Shown here: in pieces, positions 27,478-35,859 of the stretch
Position numbering within the stretch: the stretch's first letter is position 1
Layout of the letters: each line of letters opens with the position of its first letter
Source: Eubacterium sp. AF22-9
GTDB taxonomy: Bacteria; Bacillota; Clostridia; Lachnospirales; Lachnospiraceae
Length of the DNA: 64,000 bases
Assembly (NCBI GenBank): GCA_003458705.1
Contig: QRVH01000008.1
Coordinates: forward strand, 1-64,000
Direction: 5' to 3'
Made by a program: the position numbers and the translations under genes
Notes under the pieces: model-generated
Told to the model about the DNA's origin: nothing
Database searches by the model: none
What the model saw: only the letters and a program-made list of their open reading frames with translations

Positions 27478-28989
27478 GATTATTGGTAAGATAAATGCGT
27501 TAATACTGTCAGCTTTAATGATAGTAGCGGCGCAGCAGCGGTAACAGGAGTGTTTAATACAAACAGTCTTACAGCGGTGGCAGCAGACGATACAATCATA
27601 CTCCGTGTGTGCAACTGGGAAGAATATATTGATACAGGAGACTGGAGTGATGATGATATAATTGACCTTGAGAGCGGAAGCATAAAGGGTGAGAATTCGA
27701 TAATTACAGATTTCGAGAACTGGTATTATGAGAATTACGGCAAGAAAATTAAGGTACAGTACAGTTGCATTGGAACTAACGAGGAACTGTACAACATGCT
27801 TACTCTGGGTGATGATTATGATGTAATCTGTCCTTCAGAATATATGATAATGAAGCTTATGGCAGAGGATTGGCTTGAGCCATTTTCAGATGATTTCTAT
27901 GATACATCAATTACTAATAATTATTATGCTAAGGGTGTGTCTCCATTTATAAAGAAAACATTTGATGAGAATAAGATTAATGGTGAGTCATGGAGCCGTT
28001 ATGCTGCAGGATATATGTGGGGAATAACAGGAATTGTATATAATCCGGATAAGGTTACAGAAAAAGAAGCATCTACATGGACAATAATTGATAATAGCAA
28101 ATTCAGGCGTCAGATAACAATTAAGGATAATGTAAGAGATTCCATGTTTGCAGCTGTTGGTGCAATTAAGTCAGACAAGTTAAAGTCAGCGTCATTTATA
28201 AACAGTCCTGATTATCATGAAAGACTTGCCGAGGAGATGAATGATACTTCTGAGGCAAATGTGGACAGGATTCAGGAGTATCTTCAGTCAGTTAAGAATA
28301 ATGCCTATTCATTCGAGACTGACAGTGCCAAGACTGATATGATAACAGGAAAGGTAGTCGCAGGTTATCAGTGGTCTGGAGATGCTGTATATACTATGGA
28401 CCAGGCTGACGAGGATGATTTCCAGCTTAATTTTGCAGTACCTGAAGAATGTACTAACCTTTATTTTGACGGCTGGGTAATGTTAAAGTCTGGAATTAAT
28501 GGCAATTCAGAGAAAAAGCAGGCAGCACAGAGTTTTATTAACTTTCTGTCAAAACCTGAAAATGCTGTAAGAAACATGAGCTATATTGGATATACATCAG
28601 TCATATCAGGTGGTGACAGTGATGTTGTATTCGACTATGTAAAGTGGAACTACGGAGCAGATGAAAGTGATACAGATGTTGTAGATTATCCTCTTGGATA
28701 TTTCTTTTCAGGGGATTCTGATGATGAAAGATATATACTTAAAGTTCCAGAAGAACAGACATACAGACAACTGTCAGCACAGTATCCTACTCAGGAAGTT
28801 ATGGATAGAAGTGCCATTATGCAGTATTTTGATGCTGAAGAGACAACAAGAATTAATCAGATGTGGATTAATGTAAGATGTTATAACATTAAGAATGTTC
28901 CTGTGTGGGTATGGGTTCTTGCAGGTATTATTGTTGTGGCTTTAATAGCATTATCTGTAAAACTTAAGATAAATAAGAAATATGCTTGA
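27470..28989 (+). CDS. potD: Spermidine/putrescine-binding protein, frameshifted in the signal peptide
   Basis: ATG 27470, with GGAGG/CCGGAG upstream, starts a clear signal peptide (MNKIIGKINALILSALMIVAA) that runs into a stop at 27541-27543. The mature protein is open in the -1 frame from 27490 and reads GAAAVTGVFN into the PotD domain (CNWEEYIDTGDW onwards). One lost base in the GCGGCGCAGCAGCG stretch explains this; restored, the gene is 506 codons. Without restoration only a GTG start at 27550 lacking a secretion signal remains. Unusually, the protein ends with a C-terminal TM anchor (VPVWVWVLAGIIVVALIAL) and a basic tail rather than starting as a lipoprotein. Confidence 0.85.
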
Positions 28990-29007
28990 TAAGCATTTGA
29001 TTATAAA

Positions 29008-29036
29008 TTGACAAATAAACAAATGTTGCTATTATA
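29008..29036 (+). promoter_or_regulatory. Sigma-A promoter of the aminotransferase gene
   Basis: TTGACA (29008-29013), a 17-nt spacer and ATTATA (29031-29036, or TATTAT one base earlier) lie just after potD. The expected transcript starts near 29043 and has a leader of about 95 nt. Confidence 0.6.
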
Positions 29037-29074
29037 TATGTCAGACAGAATGAATCTGTATAACAGTGCAAAGG

Positions 29075-29120
29075 AGCACAGAATTTCTGAGAAATCAGAG
29101 GTTCTGTGCTTTTTCTTTTT
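29075..29120 (+). terminator. Leader terminator (candidate attenuator)
   Basis: AGCACAGAA (29075-29083) pairs with TTCTGTGCT (29102-29110), extended inward by TCTGA/TCAGA around a GAAA loop, followed by TTTTCTTTTT. It sits between the promoter at 29008 and the aminotransferase start at 29138, so it would stop that gene's own transcript as well as potD readthrough. Confidence 0.75.
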
Positions 29121-29137
29121 GCAGAATGGAGGAAATT

Positions 29138-30490
29138 ATGGCAACAGAATCAAGTATTATGGACTCAAACAGTTTTAAGGAAGAATATGCCTCTATGTTA
29201 AGTCCTAAAACAAGGGAAATGATTAGTAAGAGAGAAAAATATCTTGGAGGTGCTTACAGACTTTTTTATAGAAAGCCACTTAACATTGTCCGCGGAGAAG
29301 GAGATTATCTGTGGGATGATGAAGGCAATAAATATCTTGATATGTACAATAATGTAGCAGGCGTTGGACATTGTAATCCGGCTGTTGTAGAGGCTGTTAC
29401 AGAGCAGATGAAAACTCTTAATACGCATACAAGATATCTTCATGAAAAGATTCTTGATTACAGTGAAGAACTGCTTGAACTTATGCCTGATGAAATTAAT
29501 AAGATAATGTATATGTGTACAGGTTCAGAAGCTAATGATTTGGCTTTGCGTGTAGCAGAAGCCTATACGGGTGGTACCGGTATAATTATCACACAGGAGG
29601 CATATCATGGAACAAGTGCTCTGACATCAGGCTGTTCGCCATCACTTGGTGCAGGCCAGCCATTACTTCCTAATGTAAGGCTTATAACAGCGCCTGATTA
29701 TTACCGTCATGGTGGAACACCAGAAGAATTCACAGCATGGTATGTCTCTAAGATGCAGAAGACAATAGATGAATTAAATGAGGCAGGATATAAGTTCTCA
29801 TGTTTCCTTGCGGATTCAATATTCTCATCAGATGGTATATATCCTGACCCTGTAGGATTCTTAAAAGCAACAGTAGATGTTGTACATAAGAATGGCGGAG
29901 TATTTATAGCAGATGAGGTTCAGCCGGGATTTGCAAGAACCGGACAGGCATTCTTTGGATTTGCAAGACACGGAATTGTCCCTGATATGATAACAATGGG
30001 TAAGCCGATGGGTAACGGAATTCCAATCTCAGGACTAGCTGCAAAGGAGGATGTACTTGCAGCCTTCAGCGACAAGCTTCCTTACTTTAACACATTTGGT
30101 GGTAATCCTGTATCAATAGCCGCCGCTCAGGCTGTTCTTAAATATATTAAGGATGAGAATCTTCAGGAACACTGTAAGAAAGCAGGAGCGGCACTTCTTA
30201 AGGCACTTAAAGAGGTACAGGAGAGACACCCTGAATCAGTAGGTGATGTAAGAGGTGCAGGTTTGTTTTTAGGATTTGAATTCGTAAAGAATGATGGTAA
30301 TAAGACACCTGATAAGGATATGGCGTTGAATGTAATAGAGATGTTAAGAGATGAGCATATTCTTACATCAGTTATAGGCCATTACGGAAATATCTTAAAG
30401 CTTCGTCCACCAATGGTATTTTCAGAGAACGATATTGACTGGTTTGCAACATCGCTTGATAAATGTATTACAAAGCTTGAAAATAAATAA
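29138..30490 (+). CDS. Class III PLP-dependent aminotransferase
   Basis: A 450-aa fold-type I enzyme of the class III aminotransferase family (ornithine, GABA, AGXT2-like). Visible are CTGSEANDLALRVAEAYTGG for phosphate binding, EAYHGT, the Asp motif FIADEVQPGFARTG and the PLP lysine in ITMGKPMGNGIPI. The amino donor is not evident; its place behind potABCD makes a polyamine-derived amine possible, but ethanolamine-phosphate lyase-like members share this pattern. GGAGG precedes ATG 29138; the open frame runs upstream through the leader terminator and is not coding there. Confidence 0.85.
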   Translation: MATESSIMDSNSFKEEYASMLSPKTREMISKREKYLGGAYRLFYRKPLNIVRGEGDYLWDDEGNKYLDMYNNVAGVGHCNPAVVEAVTEQMKTLNTHTRYLHEKILDYSEELLELMPDEINKIMYMCTGSEANDLALRVAEAYTGGTGIIITQEAYHGTSALTSGCSPSLGAGQPLLPNVRLITAPDYYRHGGTPEEFTAWYVSKMQKTIDELNEAGYKFSCFLADSIFSSDGIYPDPVGFLKATVDVVHKNGGVFIADEVQPGFARTGQAFFGFARHGIVPDMITMGKPMGNGIPISGLAAKEDVLAAFSDKLPYFNTFGGNPVSIAAAQAVLKYIKDENLQEHCKKAGAALLKALKEVQERHPESVGDVRGAGLFLGFEFVKNDGNKTPDKDMALNVIEMLRDEHILTSVIGHYGNILKLRPPMVFSENDIDWFATSLDKCITKLENK

Positions 30491-30494
30491 ATTG

Positions 30495-30536
30495 AAAAAA
30501 TCGGACACAGCATTAAACAGCTGCGCCCGATTTTTT
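30495..30536. terminator. Bidirectional terminator
   Basis: AAAAAATCGG (30495-30504) pairs with CCGATTTTTT (30527-30536), with a weaker inner CAGC/GCTG stem. It serves the aminotransferase and overlaps the last codons of the convergent EAL gene. Confidence 0.8.
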
Positions 30537-32438
30537 ATTGAAATAATTCTTAAGTTCAATTACAGGGTGTGGTTTTGAATATTTATATCCCTGAATGTAA
30601 TCAAAGCCCTGTTCTATACAGTAACTGTTCTGGGTATCATCCTCAACACCTTCAATAAGAAGGACAAGGCCCTGTTTCTTAAAAACACTTATCATATGCG
30701 ACATAAGGTCTGACACGCCATCATTATTAAGAGCTTTATACAGCAGGCTTTTATCGAATTTAATTGTATAAAACGGACATCCAATAATTCTTTCGATATT
30801 AGAGTATCCTGTTCCAAAATCATCAAGATAGAACTTGATTCCTGACTGGTTAAGCTTTTCCATGTTGTAAAGTACAGTTTCAAAGTCATCAAACATGGCA
30901 CTCTCGGTAAGTTCCAGACGGATATGCTCAGGATTAATACCGTTATCATTAATTATTCCCATTAAATCATTAAAAAGATTACGGTCTGATAATTCGGATG
31001 ATGAACAATTAATTGTGAGGGCATCAAAGTCATAATCATTCTCAAATTCATGTATAATCTTACACGCCTTGTTAAGGATAATTCTTGTAAGTGTATGTAT
31101 ACAGTTATTACTTTCTGCAAGCGGAATGAATTTATCAGGATAAATAACTGTTCCGTCAAGTGAAAGCCTCATCAGTGCTTCAGCAGTACGGAAACTGTTT
31201 TCCTTAACACTGAATATAGGCTGTGCATAACATAGAACTCTGGAATCATCAAGGTCACTTTTATTTCTTATATCAAGAAGAAGCTGTTCAATCTTATAAG
31301 ATTCATGAAATTGTTTATAATCATGGTCAGTTGCAAGATAACATGCATTACCAGCTTCTGAATCAATTTTATTAAAAAGGAACTTAGCCATTGCGTTTAA
31401 TCTGTGACTTGAAGAGAGTACAGGATTATTCTGCAATGCAACTATTTTATAATTAATGCGGTAAGATGTGTCAGCTAAAGCGTCAGATATAATAGCTTCA
31501 ACATTATCCAGAAAACCGCGAATTTTACTGTCATCTTTTATATACAGGATAATAGCGTATTCATCATTATGCAGTTTATAAATGTGAATCATATTATGAA
31601 GCATTTCTATCTTACGACAGACAGCGGCTGCACCTTCTTCAATTCTTTCATTATGAATAGCATAGTTGACATTGCTAAGCTGAGGAAATCTAAGATCCAT
31701 AACAAGAAACTTACGGTTTAATGATACACTGTCAGAAAACCTTGCTTCAAAGGAATACTGATTCTGACAACCAATAATTTCATCATATGGATTACTGTGA
31801 AATAGTATATAAAATACCAGAAAAGGAAGTACATATGTAAGACTTGTAAATATTACATCCTTAATATGGTACTGGATAGTGAGCATAGCAAAATCAATTG
31901 AAATGAAAAGTAAAGCGTATTTACACATGATGGCAGGTATGGATCTGCGGTTTCTCAATATTGATATAAAGCACAATATACACATTATCAGTCCGGCAAT
32001 AGTATAGAAGTCTATAATAATTGAGGCAGAGGATTCATGGTTATGAATAAAATCCCTGATAATAAGCCAGATACATCCAACAGCATATACAGTAATAAAA
32101 GTTATAATCCTTTTATTAAGAGGTGCTTTGTTGTTCACAATTTTAGTTGATAAAAGATTAATTCTTGTGTAAAGCAGACAGAGTATTGCAAGGTACAGTG
32201 TCAGAAACAGGGCACTGAAAAATATCTGCATCGTATGTTCAAATATATCAGGGTATATATCAGTAGTTATGAGAGCTGCCTGACATAAAATAGCAGCTAC
32301 AGATAAGAGAACGCCATAGTATATAAGCTGGTAAGATAAGGTTTTTCTAGGATTAGAGTAAATCATAACCAAAGCAAGAAATATACATATTATTAAACTT
32401 ATTATTTCTGCGGTAATGTTATATCCACCGAATATCAT
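30513..32438 (-). CDS. Membrane EAL-domain c-di-GMP phosphodiesterase
   Basis: A 641-aa protein with some eight N-terminal TM helices (to about residue 215), a degenerate GGDEF-like domain (about 225-375) and an EAL domain (about 390-640). Catalytic motifs are all present: AEALMRL, TINCSSSE, LELTESA, DDFGTGYSN, IKFDKSLL, EGVED and IQGYKYSKP, so it should hydrolyse c-di-GMP. ATG 32438 is chosen because AGGAGG lies 5 nt upstream; 16 upstream in-frame codons lie within the duplicated promoter. The promoter and ribosome binding site are tandemly duplicated (80 bp). Confidence 0.93.
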   Translation of the reverse strand: MIFGGYNITAEIISLIICIFLALVMIYSNPRKTLSYQLIYYGVLLSVAAILCQAALITTDIYPDIFEHTMQIFFSALFLTLYLAILCLLYTRINLLSTKIVNNKAPLNKRIITFITVYAVGCIWLIIRDFIHNHESSASIIIDFYTIAGLIMCILCFISILRNRRSIPAIMCKYALLFISIDFAMLTIQYHIKDVIFTSLTYVLPFLVFYILFHSNPYDEIIGCQNQYSFEARFSDSVSLNRKFLVMDLRFPQLSNVNYAIHNERIEEGAAAVCRKIEMLHNMIHIYKLHNDEYAIILYIKDDSKIRGFLDNVEAIISDALADTSYRINYKIVALQNNPVLSSSHRLNAMAKFLFNKIDSEAGNACYLATDHDYKQFHESYKIEQLLLDIRNKSDLDDSRVLCYAQPIFSVKENSFRTAEALMRLSLDGTVIYPDKFIPLAESNNCIHTLTRIILNKACKIIHEFENDYDFDALTINCSSSELSDRNLFNDLMGIINDNGINPEHIRLELTESAMFDDFETVLYNMEKLNQSGIKFYLDDFGTGYSNIERIIGCPFYTIKFDKSLLYKALNNDGVSDLMSHMISVFKKQGLVLLIEGVEDDTQNSYCIEQGFDYIQGYKYSKPHPVIELKNYFNKKSGAAV

Positions 32439-32441
32439 ATG

Positions 32442-32601
32442 TTCCTCCTGAGTTTTGTCTGTAAAATGTTTCTTATCATTATACATACATTTGGTATTGT
32501 GGGCAATGTTTTTATTTAAAATTCCTCCTGAGTTTTGTCTGTAAAATGTTTCTTATCATTATACATACATTTGGTATTGTGGGCAATGTTTTTATTTAAA
32601 A
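32442..32601. repeat. Perfect 80-bp tandem duplication of the EAL gene promoter and RBS
   Basis: Bases 32442-32521 and 32522-32601 are identical. On the minus strand each copy holds TTGCCC-N17-TATAAT (TATAAT complementary to 32478-32483 and 32558-32563) and AGGAGG. The gene therefore has two promoters, and the distal transcript carries an extra, unused ribosome binding site. Confidence 0.97.
32478..32506 (-). promoter_or_regulatory. Sigma-A promoter of the EAL gene (proximal copy)
   Basis: On the minus strand TTGCCC (32501-32506), a 17-nt spacer and TATAAT (32478-32483). The start site would be about 33 nt before the ATG at 32438. A second copy is at 32558-32586. Confidence 0.65.
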
Positions 32602-32669
32602 CCAGATGTAATTATTAAGGGTAAAATGTTATAATAATTTTAAATAGTGACAACATACAAGGGGGATTT

Positions 32670-33845
32670 ATGTCAGATACAGTAATAATAGAGGAAGAAA
32701 AAGATATAGAACATATAGCAGAAAGGAAAGTAGCCGTCATTAGGAAAAAGATGATGGCTGCTTTTTGTGTTATGGCAGGAATTGCCATACTTATAGTTGC
32801 TGTTACGACTGGATTTTATGAATTAAAGTTCAGGGCACTGGCAGCAGGACTTTATAATATAGATGAAAAATCAGGAGAATATCTGATAGATATGATGTTT
32901 TATAACAGGTATTCATTGAGTGATGTATCAAAGTATAAGAGCGTAGTTATGCAATGCGGGTATACAGAAAATGGTTCATCATATATGTATTTCAGAAGTG
33001 GTCAGTGGATAATTGCAGCGGCAGGGATAATTATAATTGCAGTTGTAATGGCAGCATGTATAAGGATGATTGTAAAAATCGGACATAATGATATCTATTC
33101 ATATGTTATTAATCTTGGTGCAGAGAACCAGCAGTTAAAGAAAAAGCAGAAAGCGGATGAAAGATTTCTTGTTGAGCGTAATGAAAAGCTTCAGAATTTT
33201 ACAGAGAATATTGCACATCAGATTAAGACACCTCTTACTGCACTCAGTCTTGCATTAGACAGATTAGAGGAGAGCGGTGAGAACAGGGAGCTTCTTGAAA
33301 GATGTTTTGAACAGATTGAAAGAATCAGGTCATTTATAAGTAAGCTGATGACAATAAGCAGAATGGAAGCAGGCAAGATAATCATGACAGAGCAGGACAT
33401 TAATGTGAACAGTATGCTTTGCGATGTTGTAAGCCAGTTACCTAAGAACGACTGCAATATAACAGTGGAATGTGATGATGAAGATTATTGTATCAACGCC
33501 GATGAAGAATGGATAAGAGAAGCATTTATTAATATAATACAGAACAGCAGCGAGCTGTGCGATAAGGTTAAAGTTAAGGCAGTATGTCGAGATGACAAAT
33601 GTATAGTCAATATTAAAGATAATGGAAGTGGATTTGAAGAGGACAGGATACCATACATATTTGACAGGTTCGAGACAACGGGAAGTGCTGCTGCAGGACA
33701 TGCAGGTATAGGACTTAACCTGTCGCGGCTTATTATTAAAGCACATCATGGAACAGTAGATGTGCGTAATAATGAGGATGGAAAGGGAGCTGTCATAAGG
33801 GTACAGATACCAAGATATGTTCTTAAGAGAAAGGCTGAATTGTAA
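32670..33845 (+). CDS. Sensor histidine kinase, BceS/VanS-like (module 2)
   Basis: A 391-aa paralogue of the kinase at 2796-3959: acidic N-terminus, TM helices at about 30-49 and 112-133 around a 60-residue loop, H183 in NIAHQIKTPL, and an HATPase_c domain with NIIQNSSE, DNGSG and GIGLNLSRL. GGGGG precedes the ATG. Gene order is reversed relative to module 1 (kinase before regulator). Its stop codon lies in the first half of the TGTAAG direct repeat at 33841-33857. Confidence 0.92.
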   Translation: MSDTVIIEEEKDIEHIAERKVAVIRKKMMAAFCVMAGIAILIVAVTTGFYELKFRALAAGLYNIDEKSGEYLIDMMFYNRYSLSDVSKYKSVVMQCGYTENGSSYMYFRSGQWIIAAAGIIIIAVVMAACIRMIVKIGHNDIYSYVINLGAENQQLKKKQKADERFLVERNEKLQNFTENIAHQIKTPLTALSLALDRLEESGENRELLERCFEQIERIRSFISKLMTISRMEAGKIIMTEQDINVNSMLCDVVSQLPKNDCNITVECDDEDYCINADEEWIREAFINIIQNSSELCDKVKVKAVCRDDKCIVNIKDNGSGFEEDRIPYIFDRFETTGSAAAGHAGIGLNLSRLIIKAHHGTVDVRNNEDGKGAVIRVQIPRYVLKRKAEL

Positions 33846-33878
33846 GATATGTGTAAGGTTAGTGCTTTACAATATAGA
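33841..33878 (+). promoter_or_regulatory. Response-regulator operator and promoter before RR gene of module 2
   Basis: TGTAAG at 33841-33846 and 33852-33857 (11-bp period), followed after 15 nt by TATAGA (33873-33878). This suggests that the regulator gene has its own, autoregulated promoter inside the operon. Confidence 0.6.
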
Positions 33879-33901
33879 AAATGTACTGGCTGGGAGGGAA
33901 T

Positions 33902-34582
33902 ATGACCAAGATACTTATATTGGAAGATGATGATTTTATAAGGCAGCAGCTTGCAGGAATATTACAGGAAAAAGGATATTCAGTTGTGGAGGCTGCCAGT
34001 GTAGGACAGTTTAATAAAATATATGAACAGGAAGAAGCTACAATAGATGTAGTCCTGTTAGATGTATATCTGCCTGATGGCAATGGATTTGATGTCTGCA
34101 GGGAAATAAGAGAACACGGAAGCCAGATAATAATATTTTTAACATCGTGTGATGATGAAGACAGTATTATCAAAGGACTTGACTGCGGCGGTGATGATTA
34201 TGTTGTGAAGCCGTTCAGGGTTGCAGAACTTGTATCAAGAATAATGGCTAATGTTAGAAGAATATCAGGTGGCACAGATATTTATAAAGATGGAACTCTT
34301 ACAGTAGACTTTAAGAATAAGTCAATTATTCATGCAGATAAACAGATAAGCGTGTCACCGACAGAATTTCATGTGTTAGAGATACTTATAAACAACAAGG
34401 GACTTATTGTAAGAAGAGATACATTTTTTCAGAAAATGTGGGACAGATACGGAACATTTGTAGAGGATAATACGCTGACAGTTACAGTGAGCAGGTTAAA
34501 GACAAAGCTTGGAAACCGCGCAGACGGCAAATCATATATAGAGACGATAAGGGGAATCGGCTACCGCTGGAATAATAATTAA
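33902..34582 (+). CDS. OmpR/PhoB-family response regulator (module 2)
   Basis: A 226-aa paralogue of the regulator at 2106-2777. The receiver has acidic residues D9-D11, phospho-acceptor D54 (VLLDVYLPDGNG) and the conserved Lys in VVKPF; the winged helix ends in YIETIRGIGYRW. ATG 33902 has GGAGGG just upstream; an ATG at 33881 is the alternative. It lies between two copies of the predicted operator, one before it and one directly after it. Confidence 0.93.
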   Translation: MTKILILEDDDFIRQQLAGILQEKGYSVVEAASVGQFNKIYEQEEATIDVVLLDVYLPDGNGFDVCREIREHGSQIIIFLTSCDDEDSIIKGLDCGGDDYVVKPFRVAELVSRIMANVRRISGGTDIYKDGTLTVDFKNKSIIHADKQISVSPTEFHVLEILINNKGLIVRRDTFFQKMWDRYGTFVEDNTLTVTVSRLKTKLGNRADGKSYIETIRGIGYRWNNN

Positions 34583-34605
34583 ATAACTGCGAAAGCTTAT
34601 TTAAT

Positions 34606-34643
34606 TGTAAGGTTTTTGTAAGGTTGGCATGATAAGGTATAGG
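34606..34643 (+). promoter_or_regulatory. Response-regulator operator and promoter before permease P2
   Basis: TGTAAG at 34606-34611 and 34617-34622 (11-bp period), followed after 15 nt by TATAGG (34638-34643). Spacing from operator to -10 box is identical to the copy at 33841. Confidence 0.65.
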
Positions 34644-34667
34644 CATAAATCTTACAGGGGTGATGGA

Positions 34668-35807
34668 ATGGGGATATTTAAGATAACTTTTGTCGGTATA
34701 AGAAGACGGCTGCCGCAGATTCAGAAAGCTGCATTTACAACGCTTGTAGCGGTATTTTTTGTGACGGCGGTTCTTATATTTCAGGAGAATATGTACCAGT
34801 GGCAGATGTCATCGAATAAGTCGAGGTTTGGAGACTGGTATATATGTGAGAAAACAACGAAAGAGCCAAACAAGGTTCTTGATGAGAATGACTTTCTGGA
34901 AAAGCCTTTAAAGGCAGAGAGTACGGTCCGGATATTTGATTCAGACTGGAATAACACAAAGCTTTATGTTGGAAGCATGACGGACGATTTTATGAAGCAG
35001 GGTAGAATCAGACTGGCAGAGGGAAGGATGCCGGAGGCTTCAGATGAAATAACTATGGATTGGAATACTCTGCTTAAACTTGGCTATGAGGGGGAGCTAG
35101 GACAGAAGGTAACAATTAATTATTATGAAAATGACAATATTAATTCAGATAAAGGAAGGCTTAGTGCAACATTTACACTGGTTGGAATATTAAATAATTA
35201 CACAAATATATGGCAGGATGGGAAAAATATTCCAGGAGCAATTGTTACTGAGGAAAGATTAAAAGAATTCAAATGTACTATTTATAATATCTATATTTAT
35301 CCATTCAAGGATTCTGTGCGGACACAGGATTATGCAAATGTATATAAAAAGATTAAGGAGGATGTAAAAAGCCAGACTGTATATAATGCTGCAGTATATG
35401 ATTATTCTCCGTGGAAATCAAAAACAGTATATGCATATATGTATATAGTTGTTATGGTAATTGGAATTCTGGCTTTGACTTATCAGCTGATTGAATACAG
35501 GAACAGACGAAAGAAAGCCTATGAGTTGTTTAAGAATATGGGAATGGACAAGTCTCATATCAGGGAAATGTATATAATCGAGAATGCATTTATACTTATA
35601 CCGGCGGGAATAGCAGGAATATTGCTTGCGCTTATTGCGGGAAGTGTGACAGGACATGTACTTGAAGCAAAAACCGGCTATGAATTTTACAGTGTAAATG
35701 TGGATGTTGTTATTAAAAGTGTGTGTTCCGTTATTGTTGCTGTGGTTATAGAGGAACTGACAGGATTAATATCTAATATAAAAATTTTATCGAAAAAGGA
35801 CAGTTAA
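34668..35807 (+). CDS. N-terminal fragment of a frameshifted FtsX-type ABC permease (P2)
   Basis: About 379 residues: TM1, an extracytoplasmic domain (MYQWQMSSNKSRFGDWY), TM2-4 and the beginning of the basic cytoplasmic linker, ending at LSKKDS. In the paralogues P1 and P3 the frame continues through this linker. Dropping one A from CGAAAAAGG (35791-35799) joins it to the next ORF through a Lys/Arg-rich linker like that of P3, giving a 943-aa protein of whole codons. ATG 34668 is chosen by homology with the P3 start. It may be a true split, a phase-off state or a sequencing error. Confidence 0.8.
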   Translation: MGIFKITFVGIRRRLPQIQKAAFTTLVAVFFVTAVLIFQENMYQWQMSSNKSRFGDWYICEKTTKEPNKVLDENDFLEKPLKAESTVRIFDSDWNNTKLYVGSMTDDFMKQGRIRLAEGRMPEASDEITMDWNTLLKLGYEGELGQKVTINYYENDNINSDKGRLSATFTLVGILNNYTNIWQDGKNIPGAIVTEERLKEFKCTIYNIYIYPFKDSVRTQDYANVYKKIKEDVKSQTVYNAAVYDYSPWKSKTVYAYMYIVVMVIGILALTYQLIEYRNRRKKAYELFKNMGMDKSHIREMYIIENAFILIPAGIAGILLALIAGSVTGHVLEAKTGYEFYSVNVDVVIKSVCSVIVAVVIEELTGLISNIKILSKKDS

Positions 35808-35859
35808 AAAGAAGCAATATGACAGAAGAAAAGATAATATAAGACAGCACAAGAGCAAA

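Noticed and set aside
29066..29137. Aminotransferase start at 29066
   Set aside because: This would translate the leader terminator hairpin; ATG 29138 has a GGAGG site.
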